DNA of 64,000 nucleotides from Cupriavidus campinensis (GTDB lineage Bacteria > Pseudomonadota > Gammaproteobacteria > Burkholderiales > Burkholderiaceae): the NCBI RefSeq assembly GCF_905397395.1, contig NZ_CAJPVH010000021.1, positions 1 to 64,000 on the forward strand, given 5' to 3'. Positions 19,107 to 27,487 of the stretch are shown here, in pieces. The position numbers and the translations under genes were made by a program. How positions within the stretch are numbered: the first letter of the stretch is position 1; each line of letters begins with the position of its first letter. The notes under the pieces are model-generated. The model saw nothing but the letters and a program-made list of their open reading frames with translations, was not told where the DNA came from and did not search any database.

Positions 19107-20429
19107 TCAGGCGGCAGTGATGACTCGCAGGCCGGGTTTGGCTTGTGCCGAGTCGAATGCAACTCCTGCTTGTTTGAGAATCCATGCCTCAATGCGCTCA
19201 TGGTGTAGGCGCAATAGGTCTAGGGGGCGCACCGTGTAGTGCTTCTCCGCGGTCGCGCTGGGTTTGTGCCCCATGATTTGCGCTACCACGCCGGTCGGGC
19301 ATTCCAGCCACTCGGTAAGGCTGCGAAATGAGCGACGCAGGCCGTGCAGAGTCAGGCCATCAACGCCTGCGACTACGCAGGCGCGTCCGTGCTGCTCGTG
19401 GGGTTTGCTGATGGGCTTGAGCGGCTTGTCAGTATTGGCCACGGCGCTGGAGAACACCCATTCGCTGCGGCGGGGAAGGGCATACAGCAGGGAGGCGACA
19501 TACGGCGTTAGCGGGATGGTGCGCTCGCCTTCCACCTTGTCGCGGATGGTCAGACCCCGCCATCTTTCGTTCAAGTCCTCCCAGCGCATTTTCAGCACCT
19601 CGCCTGGTCGCGCGCCGGTCAGCAGCAGGGTTTGCAGATAGGCTGCGGTCACGGGGTTGGAAAGCTGGCGCACGGCGGAGAACCATCCGGCAAGTTGCTC
19701 GCGCTGCAAGGCGTCCTGTTTCGCGCCGGCCGTGCCTAGTGCCTCGCGGCTTTTCTTAGTCTTCGCCGGGTTGCCTTCCACGGCGCCCGCATAGGCTGGC
19801 TGCTCAGCACACCATGACAGGAAGCCTTTGAGCAGGCGCCACGCCAATCGGGCCGAGGCCGGGCGTTTCTTGCCCTCCCGTACCGCCCACGCTTCCACGG
19901 TGGGCGCATCCAGCTCGCACAGCTTTATGCTCATGAGTGGGTAGAGCGGGCCGGCGATGGTGACGCCGCGCCCACGGGTGCCGCGTACTGCGGGGAGGCC
20001 GCCCTGCTGGGCCTTGGCAACGTGGTCGCTATAGTGGCGCTCACCCCAATATGGGCGACGGTCTTCCAGATATGTGTTCCAGGCTTCGTTAACGGTGACG
20101 GTCTGCACGGCGGCGGCTGCGGCACGAGCCTCATGAGCAGCACGGGCCTCGGCTTTGACTTCGCGCGGGTCCTGGCCGGCGTCAATGAGCGTCTTGAGGC
20201 GTGCCGCCTCGGTTCGGGCTTTGCCCAAGTCCCACGAGCGTGGATCGCCTATGGTGACGCGCACTGTCTTGCTGAACAGGCGGGACTCGAATACATAGGC
20301 GCGGGCGCCAGATGCCGTGACTCGCAGCCCCAAGCCGGGCGCCTTCGCGTCCCAATATAGCGTCTGGGTCTTGCCCGGTGCGCACTGGTAGCCGGCAATC
20401 CGGCCGGCGGTGAAGCTCTCTTTGCTCAT
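19107..20429 (-). CDS. int: Tyrosine-type site-specific integrase
   Basis: A 440-residue integrase of the phage P4/CP4-57-like class. An N-terminal arm-binding domain (YWDAKAPGLGLRVTASGARAY, the DUF4102 pattern) is followed by a core-binding domain and the catalytic domain. The catalytic residues seen are R274 (TGARPGEVL), H362 and R365 (LHGLRRSF), H388 (IMGHKP) and nucleophile Y398 (EKHYTVR). The gene starts at ATG 20429, 185 bases from attR, and reads inward, the usual arrangement for tRNA-targeting islands. The TGTAGGC repeats lie between its start and attR, so its promoter and arm sites overlap, which would allow self-repression. Confidence 0.95.
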   Translation of the reverse strand: MSKESFTAGRIAGYQCAPGKTQTLYWDAKAPGLGLRVTASGARAYVFESRLFSKTVRVTIGDPRSWDLGKARTEAARLKTLIDAGQDPREVKAEARAAHEARAAAAAVQTVTVNEAWNTYLEDRRPYWGERHYSDHVAKAQQGGLPAVRGTRGRGVTIAGPLYPLMSIKLCELDAPTVEAWAVREGKKRPASARLAWRLLKGFLSWCAEQPAYAGAVEGNPAKTKKSREALGTAGAKQDALQREQLAGWFSAVRQLSNPVTAAYLQTLLLTGARPGEVLKMRWEDLNERWRGLTIRDKVEGERTIPLTPYVASLLYALPRRSEWVFSSAVANTDKPLKPISKPHEQHGRACVVAGVDGLTLHGLRRSFRSLTEWLECPTGVVAQIMGHKPSATAEKHYTVRPLDLLRLHHERIEAWILKQAGVAFDSAQAKPGLRVITAA

Positions 20430-20449
20430 TTCCCGATTTCCCCGTATCG

Positions 20450-20484
20450 GCCTACGTGAGCCTCCATGTAGGCGTTGTGTAGGC
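20450..20484 (+). promoter_or_regulatory. Right set of TGTAGGC repeats, candidate integrase arm sites
   Basis: TGTAGGC at 20467-20473 and 20478-20484, again 11 bases apart, plus an inverted near-copy GCCTAC at 20450-20455. These sit in the integrase promoter region and mirror the left pair. Confidence 0.6.
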
Positions 20485-20614
20485 GAATTATCGGAACATT
20501 AGGGAATGTTGGTCAACTGCCTGTGGTGCTGAATCTTCCCGGAAACCCTTGTGGTAGCGCGCTTCGTAGGGTCTCCGGGCATCCTCGGAAGAATCGAGGA
20601 ATGGCACTTAGCTA

Positions 20615-20662
20615 GGACTCATAATCCGTTGGTGCCGTGTTCGACTCACGGGAGGCCCACCA
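20615..20662 (+). repeat. attR: right 48-bp direct repeat (tRNA 3'-half remnant)
   Basis: Exact copy of the tRNA-Ile 3' half including CCA. It lacks the acceptor 5' strand and D arm, so it is a remnant rather than a tRNA gene. Chromosomal sequence resumes after 20662. Confidence 0.93.
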
Positions 20663-20965
20663 ACTTACGTGGTAGTAAAAAGGGGTTACGGTTATGCCGT
20701 AACCCCTTTTTTTTGTACGTCTTAGCCCACGACCGCTGGCAGCCGGAACGATGCCACCGTCGTTGAACATGGCGCAGCTTGGTTGGTGTCGATGACGCCT
20801 TTAACGGTCGCCAACCTGATCCGCTGAAGTCCCGATTGACGATGTCGACAAAGGTCGACAGGAATTCAGTGGCGTCCTACAAAACCGTTGGCATCCGCAC
20901 ATGCCCAACGCATCATATGGGGATAGCCATCTCCCTATTGATGTCCTTCCTCGGAGCGCAGAAAC
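20663..20965. other. Gap between attR and the GST gene
   Basis: About 300 bases without a supported gene. It contains the original tRNA terminator at 20677-20715 and then sequence in which I see no feature beyond the GGAG ribosome site of the GST gene at 20953-20956. Confidence 0.6.
20677..20715 (+). terminator. Displaced chromosomal terminator of the tRNA
   Basis: A 15-base stem, AAAAAGGGGTTACGG (20677-20691) with its complement at 20697-20711, a 5-base loop and a run of eight or more T. Before integration it lay directly after the tRNA. Confidence 0.9.
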
Positions 20966-21574
20966 ATGAGACTGATCGGCATGCTCGATTCCCCCTACGT
21001 GCGGCGCGCGGCCATCTCGCTGGCGTTGCTCGACATGCCGTTCCGGCATGAATCGGTATCGGTGTTCAGCACTTTCGAGCAGTTCCGCGCGATCAATCCC
21101 GTGGTCAAGGCGCCCTCGCTGGTCTGCGACGACGGCATCGTGCTGATGGATTCCTCGCTGATCATCGACTACGCGGAAGCCGTGGCGGGGCGCAGTCTCA
21201 TGCCGTCTGAGCTTGGCGCGCGCCAGCGGGCGCTGCGCATCATCGGCCTGGCGCTGGCCGCATGCGAAAAGGCCGTGCAGGATGTCTACGAACACAACCT
21301 GCGCCCAGCCGAGAAGCAGCATCAGCCCTGGCTGGACCGCGTGGACGGGCAACTCGCCCGCGCCTATGCGCTGCTGGAACAGGAAATTGCGACGCGCGCC
21401 GTGCCGGCCGATGCCAGCACGCTGACTCAGGCAGACGTGACAACCGCCGTGGTCTGGACCTTCACGCAGGCGCTGCTGCCGGGCAAGGTGGCGCCAGCGC
21501 AACATCCGTCGCTCGCGGCATTCACCGCCGCGGTAGAGCAATTCGACGTTTTCCGCAATTGGCCACACGCCTGA
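20966..21574 (+). CDS. Glutathione S-transferase family protein
   Basis: A 202-residue cytosolic GST-fold protein. The N-terminal thioredoxin-like domain begins MRLIGMLDSPYVRRAAISL, with the GSH-contact proline in NPVVKAPSLV and the DSS turn in LMDSSLIIDY. The all-helical C-terminal domain follows from about residue 85. The S10 position (DSPYVRR) is where catalytic Ser or Cys sits in bacterial GSTs. Substrate cannot be inferred. It is a single-gene unit with a terminator-like hairpin after it; the start has GGAG 9 bases upstream. Confidence 0.9.
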   Translation: MRLIGMLDSPYVRRAAISLALLDMPFRHESVSVFSTFEQFRAINPVVKAPSLVCDDGIVLMDSSLIIDYAEAVAGRSLMPSELGARQRALRIIGLALAACEKAVQDVYEHNLRPAEKQHQPWLDRVDGQLARAYALLEQEIATRAVPADASTLTQADVTTAVVWTFTQALLPGKVAPAQHPSLAAFTAAVEQFDVFRNWPHA

Positions 21575-21695
21575 AGGCGCACCCGTCCGGAGGTGCGATG
21601 CCCCACTAATTTCCCCACAAATGGGTGATGTCGGCGGAGGGGCCTTCGCGCAAGATAGTCCCGGGGCAACAGGATCCTTGCCCCGCTACCACTTC

Positions 21696-21730
21696 AGCCC
21701 CGCGACCTCCCCGGCCTGCGGGGCTCTTTC
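21696..21730 (+). terminator. Hairpin terminator between GST and iclR genes
   Basis: AGCCCCGC (21696-21703) pairs with GCGGGGCT (21718-21725), followed by CTTTC. A second 8-base hairpin (21662-21669 with 21678-21685) lies just upstream. Both sit in the convergent gap. Confidence 0.6.
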
Positions 21731-21757
21731 ATTCTGGGGCCTGCTTTCGGAGTCTTC

Positions 21758-22567
21758 CTACCGCGCGCGCAGGATCGCTTCGATCTTCTCCGCCGCCGCG
21801 CGCAGTGGGGGCAGGTAGTGCGATTCCAGATAGGCCTGGTTGCGGCTGCCCAGCACCATGCTGAGCCCCAGGCCGGCCACGGTCTTGCCGGTCTGGTCGC
21901 GCAGCGGCACGGAAATCCCGGCGAAGCCATCGACGAGTTCGCTGACCAGTGTGCAGAAGCCATCGGCTCGAACTTGTTCGAGCTTGCGCGCCAGCGCCGC
22001 CCGCGAGTCGATCGTGAACGGCGTCAGCTTGCGCAGTTCGGCGGCATCCAGATAGGTCACCAGCGCGGCGTCGTCCAGCCCCGCCAGCAGCACGCGGCCC
22101 AGCGAGTGGGCATACGCGGGCATGCGGCGGCCGATGGCCATGTCCACGCGCAGCATCTGGCTCGGCTCTTCGCGCGCCACCAGCACCACCGAGTCGCGGT
22201 CGAACATGCCGATCGAGCAGCTTTCGCCCACCTCGGCGCAGAGCGCCTGGAGATAGGGGCGGGCCAGCTGTGGCAGGTTCATCGAAGCAAAGTAGGCATA
22301 GCCGAGGTCCATCACCTTGGGCGTCAGCGCAAAGTAACGGCCGTCCTGCGCCAGGTAGCCGTTGTGCTCGAGCGTCAGCAGCAGCCGGCGCGCAGCGGCG
22401 CGGGTGACGTCGAGGTGCTCGGCCACTTCCTGCATAGTCAGCCGCTCCACGCCGCTCGCATACAGGCGCAGCAGCGCCAGCCCCTTGGTGAGCGAGTCGA
22501 GCAGCTCGTCCTTCTTCGGGGCGTCGTGGGGGACGTCGTTGGCGGCGGTGGCGTCGGAGCGCGTCAT
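21758..22567 (-). CDS. IclR-family transcriptional regulator
   Basis: A 269-residue IclR protein from ATG 22567. The N-terminal winged HTH (about 25-85: GLALLRLYASGVERLTMQEVAEHLDVTRAAARRLLLTLEHNGYL) is followed by the effector-binding domain with ESCSIGMFDRDSVVLVAR and the C-terminal GISVPLRDQTGKTVAGLGLS. Resemblance is to the PcaR/PobR branch, which senses aromatic acids or their breakdown products; the ligand here is not known. It is divergent from the CoA-transferase gene, which it probably controls through the palindrome at 22665-22678. Confidence 0.92.
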   Translation of the reverse strand: MTRSDATAANDVPHDAPKKDELLDSLTKGLALLRLYASGVERLTMQEVAEHLDVTRAAARRLLLTLEHNGYLAQDGRYFALTPKVMDLGYAYFASMNLPQLARPYLQALCAEVGESCSIGMFDRDSVVLVAREEPSQMLRVDMAIGRRMPAYAHSLGRVLLAGLDDAALVTYLDAAELRKLTPFTIDSRAALARKLEQVRADGFCTLVSELVDGFAGISVPLRDQTGKTVAGLGLSMVLGSRNQAYLESHYLPPLRAAAEKIEAILRAR

Positions 22568-22626
22568 GCGAGGGTGGAAAAGGGGGATAAAGGGAAAGTA
22601 GGGGTTTGTCGGGATGCGGCGCAGAC

Positions 22627-22678
22627 TTGCGTCCGGGCGTCCGATCCGTATGATAGGCGTTTTGCGAACATTTGTTCG
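22627..22678 (+). promoter_or_regulatory. Promoter of the CoA-transferase gene with overlapping palindrome
   Basis: TTGCGT (22627-22632) and TATGAT (22649-22654) are spaced by 16 bases. A perfect palindrome CGAACATTTGTTCG (22665-22678) lies over the expected start of transcription, in the gap shared with iclR. IclR regulators bind palindromes of this size, so it is a good operator candidate. Confidence 0.55.
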
Positions 22679-22729
22679 GGAATCGTGGCTCGGTAGAAAC
22701 CACGACACAAGAAGACCCAGGAGACAGCA

Positions 22730-24373
22730 ATGAAGGTGATCACCACCCGGCAGGCGGCCGAGCTTGTCCAGAGCGGCTGGACCGTGGCCAGCGCGGGCTT
22801 CGTGGGCGCCGGCCACGCCGAGGGCGTGACCGAGGCACTGGAGTCGCGTTTCCTGCAGCACGGCCTGCCACGCGACCTGACGCTGGTCTATTCGGCCGGC
22901 CAGGGCGACCGCGGCGCGCGTGGGGTGAATCACTTCGGCAATGCCGGCATGACCCGGGCCATCGTCGGCGGCCACTGGCGCTCGGCCACGCGGCTGGCCA
23001 CGCTCGCCATGAACGAGGACTGCGAGGGCTTCAACCTGCCACAGGGCGTGCTGACCCACCTGTACCGCGCCATCGCCGGCGGCAAGCCGGGTGTCATGAC
23101 GAAGATCGGCCTCCATACGTTTGTCGATCCCCGCACGGCGCAGGACGCCCGCTACCACGGCGGCGCCATCAACCAGCGCGCGCGCGACGCCATCGCGGCA
23201 GGCCGCGCCAACTGGGTCGAGGCCGTGGATTTCCGGGGCGACGAATACCTCTTCTATCCGAGTTTTCCGATTGACTGCGCGCTGATCCGCTGCACCGCCT
23301 CGGACACGCGCGGCAACCTGAGCACGCACCGCGAGGCGTTCCACCACGAGTTGCTGGCGATGGCGCAGGCCGCGCACAACTCGGGCGGCATCGTGATCGC
23401 GCAGGTGGAGTCCATCGTCGACTATCACGAGAACCTCCAGGCGATTCACGTGCCGGGCATCCTTGTCGATTACGTGGTGGTCAGCGAGGAGCCGGCGCAC
23501 CATCAGATGACGTTCGCCGAGACCTATAACGCGGCTTACGTCACGCCGTGGCGCGGGGAAGCTGCTGCCGCAGCCGAAGCGGCCCGTGAGGCCGAGGCGC
23601 TGCCAGCCACCGCCGCGCCGCTCGACGCCCGCACCATCGTCCAGCGCCGCGCCGCCATGGAGATCGCGCGCCGCCAGCCGCGCGTAGTCAACCTCGGCGT
23701 GGGCATGCCCGCCGCCGTGGGCGCGCTGGCGCACCAGGCCGGGCTCGGCGGCTTCACGCTGACCGTGGAGGCGGGCCCCATCGGTGGCACGCCGGCGGAT
23801 GGCCTGAGCTTCGGCGCCTCCGCCTACCCCGAGGCCGTGGTGGATCAGCCGGCCCAGTTCGATTTCTACGAGGGCGGCGGCATCGACCTGGCCATCCTCG
23901 GTCTGGCCGAACTCGACGGCCACGGCAACGTCAACGTGAGCAAGTTTGGCGAAGGCGAGGGCGCGCTGATCGCGGGCGTGGGCGGCTTCATCAACATCAC
24001 CCAGAGCGCCCGCGCGCTGGTCTTCATGGGCACGCTGACGGCGGGCGGGCTGGAAATTCGCGCCGAGGACGATCAACTACGCATCGTGCGCGAAGGCCGC
24101 GTCAAGAAGATCGTGCCCGAGGTCTCGCATCTGAGCTTCAACGGCCCGTACGTGGCGTCGCTCGGCGTGCCGGTGCTGTACGTGACCGAGCGCGCGGTCT
24201 TCGAGATGCGCGCCGATGCGCATGGCGAAGCACGCCTGACGCTGGTGGAGATCGCCCCGGGCATGGACCTGCAGCGCGACGTGCTCGACCAGTGCGCCAC
24301 CCCCGTGGCCGTGGCCGACGACCTGCGCCAGATGGACCCGCGCCTGTTCCGCCCCGGCGTGATGACGCTCTGA
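22730..24373 (+). CDS. Family I CoA-transferase (YdiF/propionate CoA-transferase-like)
   Basis: A 547-residue fused alpha-beta CoA-transferase of the acetate/propionate CoA-transferase (YdiF) type. The N-terminal half contains the GxGxxxG-like region SAGFVGAGHAEGV. The C-terminal half has the active-site glutamate in TVEAGPIGGTP, where the glutamyl-CoA thioester forms. Such enzymes move CoA between short-chain acids. The gene follows the IclR/palindrome region and is followed after 74 bases by a Bug receptor gene on the same strand, so uptake and activation of one organic acid is a plausible joint role. The ribosome site is GGAGAC before ATG 22730. Confidence 0.9.
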   Translation: MKVITTRQAAELVQSGWTVASAGFVGAGHAEGVTEALESRFLQHGLPRDLTLVYSAGQGDRGARGVNHFGNAGMTRAIVGGHWRSATRLATLAMNEDCEGFNLPQGVLTHLYRAIAGGKPGVMTKIGLHTFVDPRTAQDARYHGGAINQRARDAIAAGRANWVEAVDFRGDEYLFYPSFPIDCALIRCTASDTRGNLSTHREAFHHELLAMAQAAHNSGGIVIAQVESIVDYHENLQAIHVPGILVDYVVVSEEPAHHQMTFAETYNAAYVTPWRGEAAAAAEAAREAEALPATAAPLDARTIVQRRAAMEIARRQPRVVNLGVGMPAAVGALAHQAGLGGFTLTVEAGPIGGTPADGLSFGASAYPEAVVDQPAQFDFYEGGGIDLAILGLAELDGHGNVNVSKFGEGEGALIAGVGGFINITQSARALVFMGTLTAGGLEIRAEDDQLRIVREGRVKKIVPEVSHLSFNGPYVASLGVPVLYVTERAVFEMRADAHGEARLTLVEIAPGMDLQRDVLDQCATPVAVADDLRQMDPRLFRPGVMTL

Positions 24374-24447
24374 ATCTCGCGCGGTATCTATTAGTTAGTC
24401 AGTCGAAGAAGCAGGCCGGCCATGACCGGCCCATTGGAGGAAACACC

Positions 24448-25446
24448 GTGCATTACCAACGTCGTCGTTTTACGATTTCCGCGCTCACGCTATCCGTCGC
24501 GGCCACGCTGCCGCTGGCCGCCGCGCCCGCGCTGGCCCAGCAGGGCTACCCGGACAAGCCGATCCGGCTCGTCGTGCCGTTCCCGGCCGGCGGCCCGACC
24601 GACACCGCTGCCCGCATCATCGGCCAGAAAATGGGCGAGAACCTGAAGCAGACCGTGGTGATCGACAACCGCCCCGGCGCCTCGGGCACCATCGGCGCTG
24701 AAGCCGTGGCCAAGTCCGCGCCCGATGGTTACACGCTGCTGATGCTGGCCACGCCGACGCTGCTGGCCCCGCATTTGATCCCGCGCAAGAGCTACGACCT
24801 GGTCAAGGACCTGGCGCCCGTGGGTGCGGCCTATGAGCTGCCGATCGTGATGGTGGTCAATCCGCAGTCGATGCCCGATGTGACGGACCTCCAGCAGTAC
24901 ATCGCCAAGGTCAAGGCCAAGCCGGGCGAAACCAACTACACCAGCGCCGGCAACGGCAGCTTCGGCCATCTGTCGACGGAACTGCTGAAGAACCTCGGCC
25001 ATTTCGACGTCCAGCACGTGCCGTACAAGGGCAGCGCCCCGGCGATTTCCGATCTGCTGGCCGGCCAGGTGCCGATGATGTTCGCGGACATGATCGCCGC
25101 GCTGCCGCACATCAAGGCCGGCAAGCTGCGGCCGATCGCGGTGGGGTCGGCCAAGCGCGTGAGCTTCACGCCCGATGTGAAGACCGTAGCGGAGCAGGGC
25201 TTCCCGGGCTTCGATGCGTCGTCGTGGGGCGGGCTGCTGGTGCCGGCCGGCACGCCGAAGGAGATCGTCGCCAAGTTGTCTGCCGAACTGAAGGCTGCGC
25301 TGGCCGATCCGACCGTCCAGCAGAAGATGCTGGGCGCCGGCACGGTGGCGTCCTATATGCCGCCCGATCAGCTCGCCACGCGCATGCGCAACGACTATGC
25401 GAAGTGGGGCAAGGTCATCAAGGACAACAACATCAAGAGCGACTGA
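24448..25446 (+). CDS. Bug-family periplasmic solute-binding protein (tripartite tricarboxylate type)
   Basis: A 332-residue secreted receptor of the Bug/TctC family, strongly expanded in Cupriavidus and Bordetella relatives. The start is GTG 24448, chosen because GGAGG (24436-24440) lies 7 bases before it and it opens directly into a signal peptide (HYQRRRFTISALTL...AAPALAQ). The mature part begins QQGYPDKPIRLVVPFPAGGPTD, the family hallmark, followed by DNRPGASGTIG. No TctA/TctB membrane genes are adjacent, as is common for orphan Bug proteins. A hairpin GGCCGG/CCGGCC (24414-24419, 24426-24431) just ahead of the ribosome site may shape expression relative to the CoA-transferase. Confidence 0.92.
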   Translation: MHYQRRRFTISALTLSVAATLPLAAAPALAQQGYPDKPIRLVVPFPAGGPTDTAARIIGQKMGENLKQTVVIDNRPGASGTIGAEAVAKSAPDGYTLLMLATPTLLAPHLIPRKSYDLVKDLAPVGAAYELPIVMVVNPQSMPDVTDLQQYIAKVKAKPGETNYTSAGNGSFGHLSTELLKNLGHFDVQHVPYKGSAPAISDLLAGQVPMMFADMIAALPHIKAGKLRPIAVGSAKRVSFTPDVKTVAEQGFPGFDASSWGGLLVPAGTPKEIVAKLSAELKAALADPTVQQKMLGAGTVASYMPPDQLATRMRNDYAKWGKVIKDNNIKSD

Positions 25447-25512
25447 GGCTGGCTGACGATTCAGACAGCCGTTTGGCGGTTCCTCGCCTATACCGGAGCG
25501 GAGCGGGGCGGG

Positions 25513-25572
25513 GGATAGGGCGGACCTTTGCCGATCAACATGTCGTACTTCGTTGATATTCCGGCCCTATCC
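25513..25572. repeat. Inverted repeat in the convergent gap
   Basis: GGATAGGGC (25513-25521) pairs perfectly with GCCCTATCC (25564-25572) across 42 bases. It lies between the convergent Bug and PhoD genes and may act as a transcript end for either, though no T-run follows. Confidence 0.5.
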
Positions 25573-25613
25573 TCCAACCCCTCTCCCTCCGGGATCGGGG
25601 AGCCACCAGCCGC

Positions 25614-27227
25614 TCAGCCCTGCGCCTGCAAGGTCTGCGCGTACTGCGACACGCCGTTCAGGTCGCGCAGGTCCACGGTCAGCGCGCGCGAGGCCGGATC
25701 GATGTTGATCTCGCCGAAAAACTGGAAACCGGCCAGCGGCGACAGGTTCTGCGCGGGCGGCGCCTTCTGGAACACCACGCGCGGCCCGAAGGTGTTGTCG
25801 AGCGGATTGGGGCCGAAGCTGCCCGCGTTGAGCGGCCCCGCCACGAACTCCCAGAACGGATCGAAATCCTGGTAGACCGCCCGCTCGGGCGCGTAATGGT
25901 GCGCGGCGCAGTAGTGCACGTCGGCGGTGATCCACACCACGTTCTTCAGCCCGGCCTGGCGCATCCGCGTCAGCAGCCGCGCGGTTTCCAGTTCGCGGCC
26001 CAGCGCCGGGCCGTCGCCATTGGCAATGGCTTCCCAGCGCGCGCGGCCCTGTGCATCCTTGCCATCGGGCACGCGGAGGCCGATCGGCATGTCCGCCGCA
26101 ATCACCTTCCATGTGGCGCCCGACGCCACCAGCTCCGCCATCAGCCACTCCAACTGCGTGTTGCCGAGGAAGGGCGTGTCCGCGCCTTCCACGGTTTCGC
26201 GGTTGTAGCCGTTCGGGCCGCGGAAGCTGCGCATGTCGAGCACGAACACATCGAGCAGCGGGCCCTGGGCGATGCGGCGATGCACGCGCTCGTCCAGCCC
26301 CTGGCGGTGCCAGCGCATCGGTGCGTTTTCGAGGAAGGCGCGCCGACCGCGTGCCACCAGCACGCTGACGTCCTTCTCGGTGTAGCGCGCATCGCCGGAC
26401 AGATCCTTCGACGCGGACCAGTTGTTGGTCACCTCGTGGTCATCCCACTGCCAGATCTGCGGCACCTGCCGGGCGAAGGCGCGCACGTTCTCATCGAGCA
26501 TGTTGTAGCGATGGCGGCCTCGGAATTCCTTCAGGGTCTCGGCCACCTTGCTGACTTCCTCGGTGACGACGTTCTTCCAGATCCGGCCGTCCTCCGCCTT
26601 CTGCTCGGCCCGGATGGGGCTGTCGGCGTAGATCGTGTCGCCGCTGTGGATGAAGAAGTCCGGGTTGCGCTGGCGCATGGCGTCGTAGATGCGCATGCCA
26701 CCCAGTTCCGGGTTGATGCCCCAGCCCTGGCCGACCGTATCGCCGGACCAGACGAAGCGCACCGGGCGGTCGGCGGCCAGCGAGGGCGTGCGGAAGCTGC
26801 CGTCCAGCCACGGGCCCAGGCCGCGCCGCTCGCCCGGATTCTCGAACGCCACCCGCACGAAGTACGGCTGGCCCGGCGTCAGGCCGGTCAGCAGCGTGCG
26901 GGCGGTGAGATCGGTCTCGGCGCTGGCCAGCGGGCCGGAGAGGCGGGCGGCGTTGCGGAACGACGGATCGGTGCCGTATTCGATGGCCATCCGCGCCGGG
27001 CGGTCGGCGCGGGCCCAGACCACGAGGCCGTCATCCGAAGGATCGCCCAGCTGGAGGCCAGCCGGCGCACCGGGCCGGGCCGAGGACACCACGGCCGGCG
27101 CTGCGATCAATGTGCCGCTAAAGGTACTCAGACCGACGCCGAGACCCAGAAAGCGGCTTGACGTGCGCAGGAAGCGCCGGCGGGCCAGATCGGTCGGAGA
27201 AGGCACAAGTTGTGGCGTATTCGGCAT
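25614..27227 (-). CDS. phoD: PhoD-family alkaline phosphatase, Tat-exported (second copy)
   Basis: A 537-residue PhoD phosphatase. The start is set at ATG 27227 (MPNTPQLVPSPT), which places the Tat motif ARRRFLRTSS at 15-24; the frame is open further upstream without conservation. The signal lacks a lipobox, so this copy should be released to the periplasm, unlike the lipoprotein at 261-2285. Catalytic motifs are GDTIYAD (196-202), WDDHEVTNNW (261-270) and ITADVHY near residue 440. The two PhoD proteins are diverged and not a recent duplication. It is divergent from rhlE, with 260 bases between starts. Confidence 0.9.
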   Translation of the reverse strand: MPNTPQLVPSPTDLARRRFLRTSSRFLGLGVGLSTFSGTLIAAPAVVSSARPGAPAGLQLGDPSDDGLVVWARADRPARMAIEYGTDPSFRNAARLSGPLASAETDLTARTLLTGLTPGQPYFVRVAFENPGERRGLGPWLDGSFRTPSLAADRPVRFVWSGDTVGQGWGINPELGGMRIYDAMRQRNPDFFIHSGDTIYADSPIRAEQKAEDGRIWKNVVTEEVSKVAETLKEFRGRHRYNMLDENVRAFARQVPQIWQWDDHEVTNNWSASKDLSGDARYTEKDVSVLVARGRRAFLENAPMRWHRQGLDERVHRRIAQGPLLDVFVLDMRSFRGPNGYNRETVEGADTPFLGNTQLEWLMAELVASGATWKVIAADMPIGLRVPDGKDAQGRARWEAIANGDGPALGRELETARLLTRMRQAGLKNVVWITADVHYCAAHHYAPERAVYQDFDPFWEFVAGPLNAGSFGPNPLDNTFGPRVVFQKAPPAQNLSPLAGFQFFGEINIDPASRALTVDLRDLNGVSQYAQTLQAQG

Positions 27228-27487
27228 GAATGGGTCTGGAATCGGGGTCCGGTGGGCCGCTGCCGGCACATCGTCGGGCCAGTATCGTCGCCGCGCCATG
27301 TGACACGGCGTTGACATGACATCTGGCGATACTCACGAAGCACCGGGCACTGATGGTAGAATCCAAGTCTTTGATTTTCTGGGCAATTGCCGATCGTGAC
27401 CCAACGCCCCGCGTTGGCGCAGCCCGGCGTGCCTTTCTCGAGACGCGTGTCAGTTGGCGCGGGCCTCGCCCGCCAGACACCGAAACC

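Noticed and set aside
20615..20662. Second tRNA gene at the right island end
   Set aside because: Only the 3' half is present; there is no acceptor 5' strand or D arm.
22568..24076. Upstream extension of the IclR frame to 772 residues
   Set aside because: The extension is antisense to the CoA-transferase gene; the conserved IclR N-terminus starts at ATG 22567.
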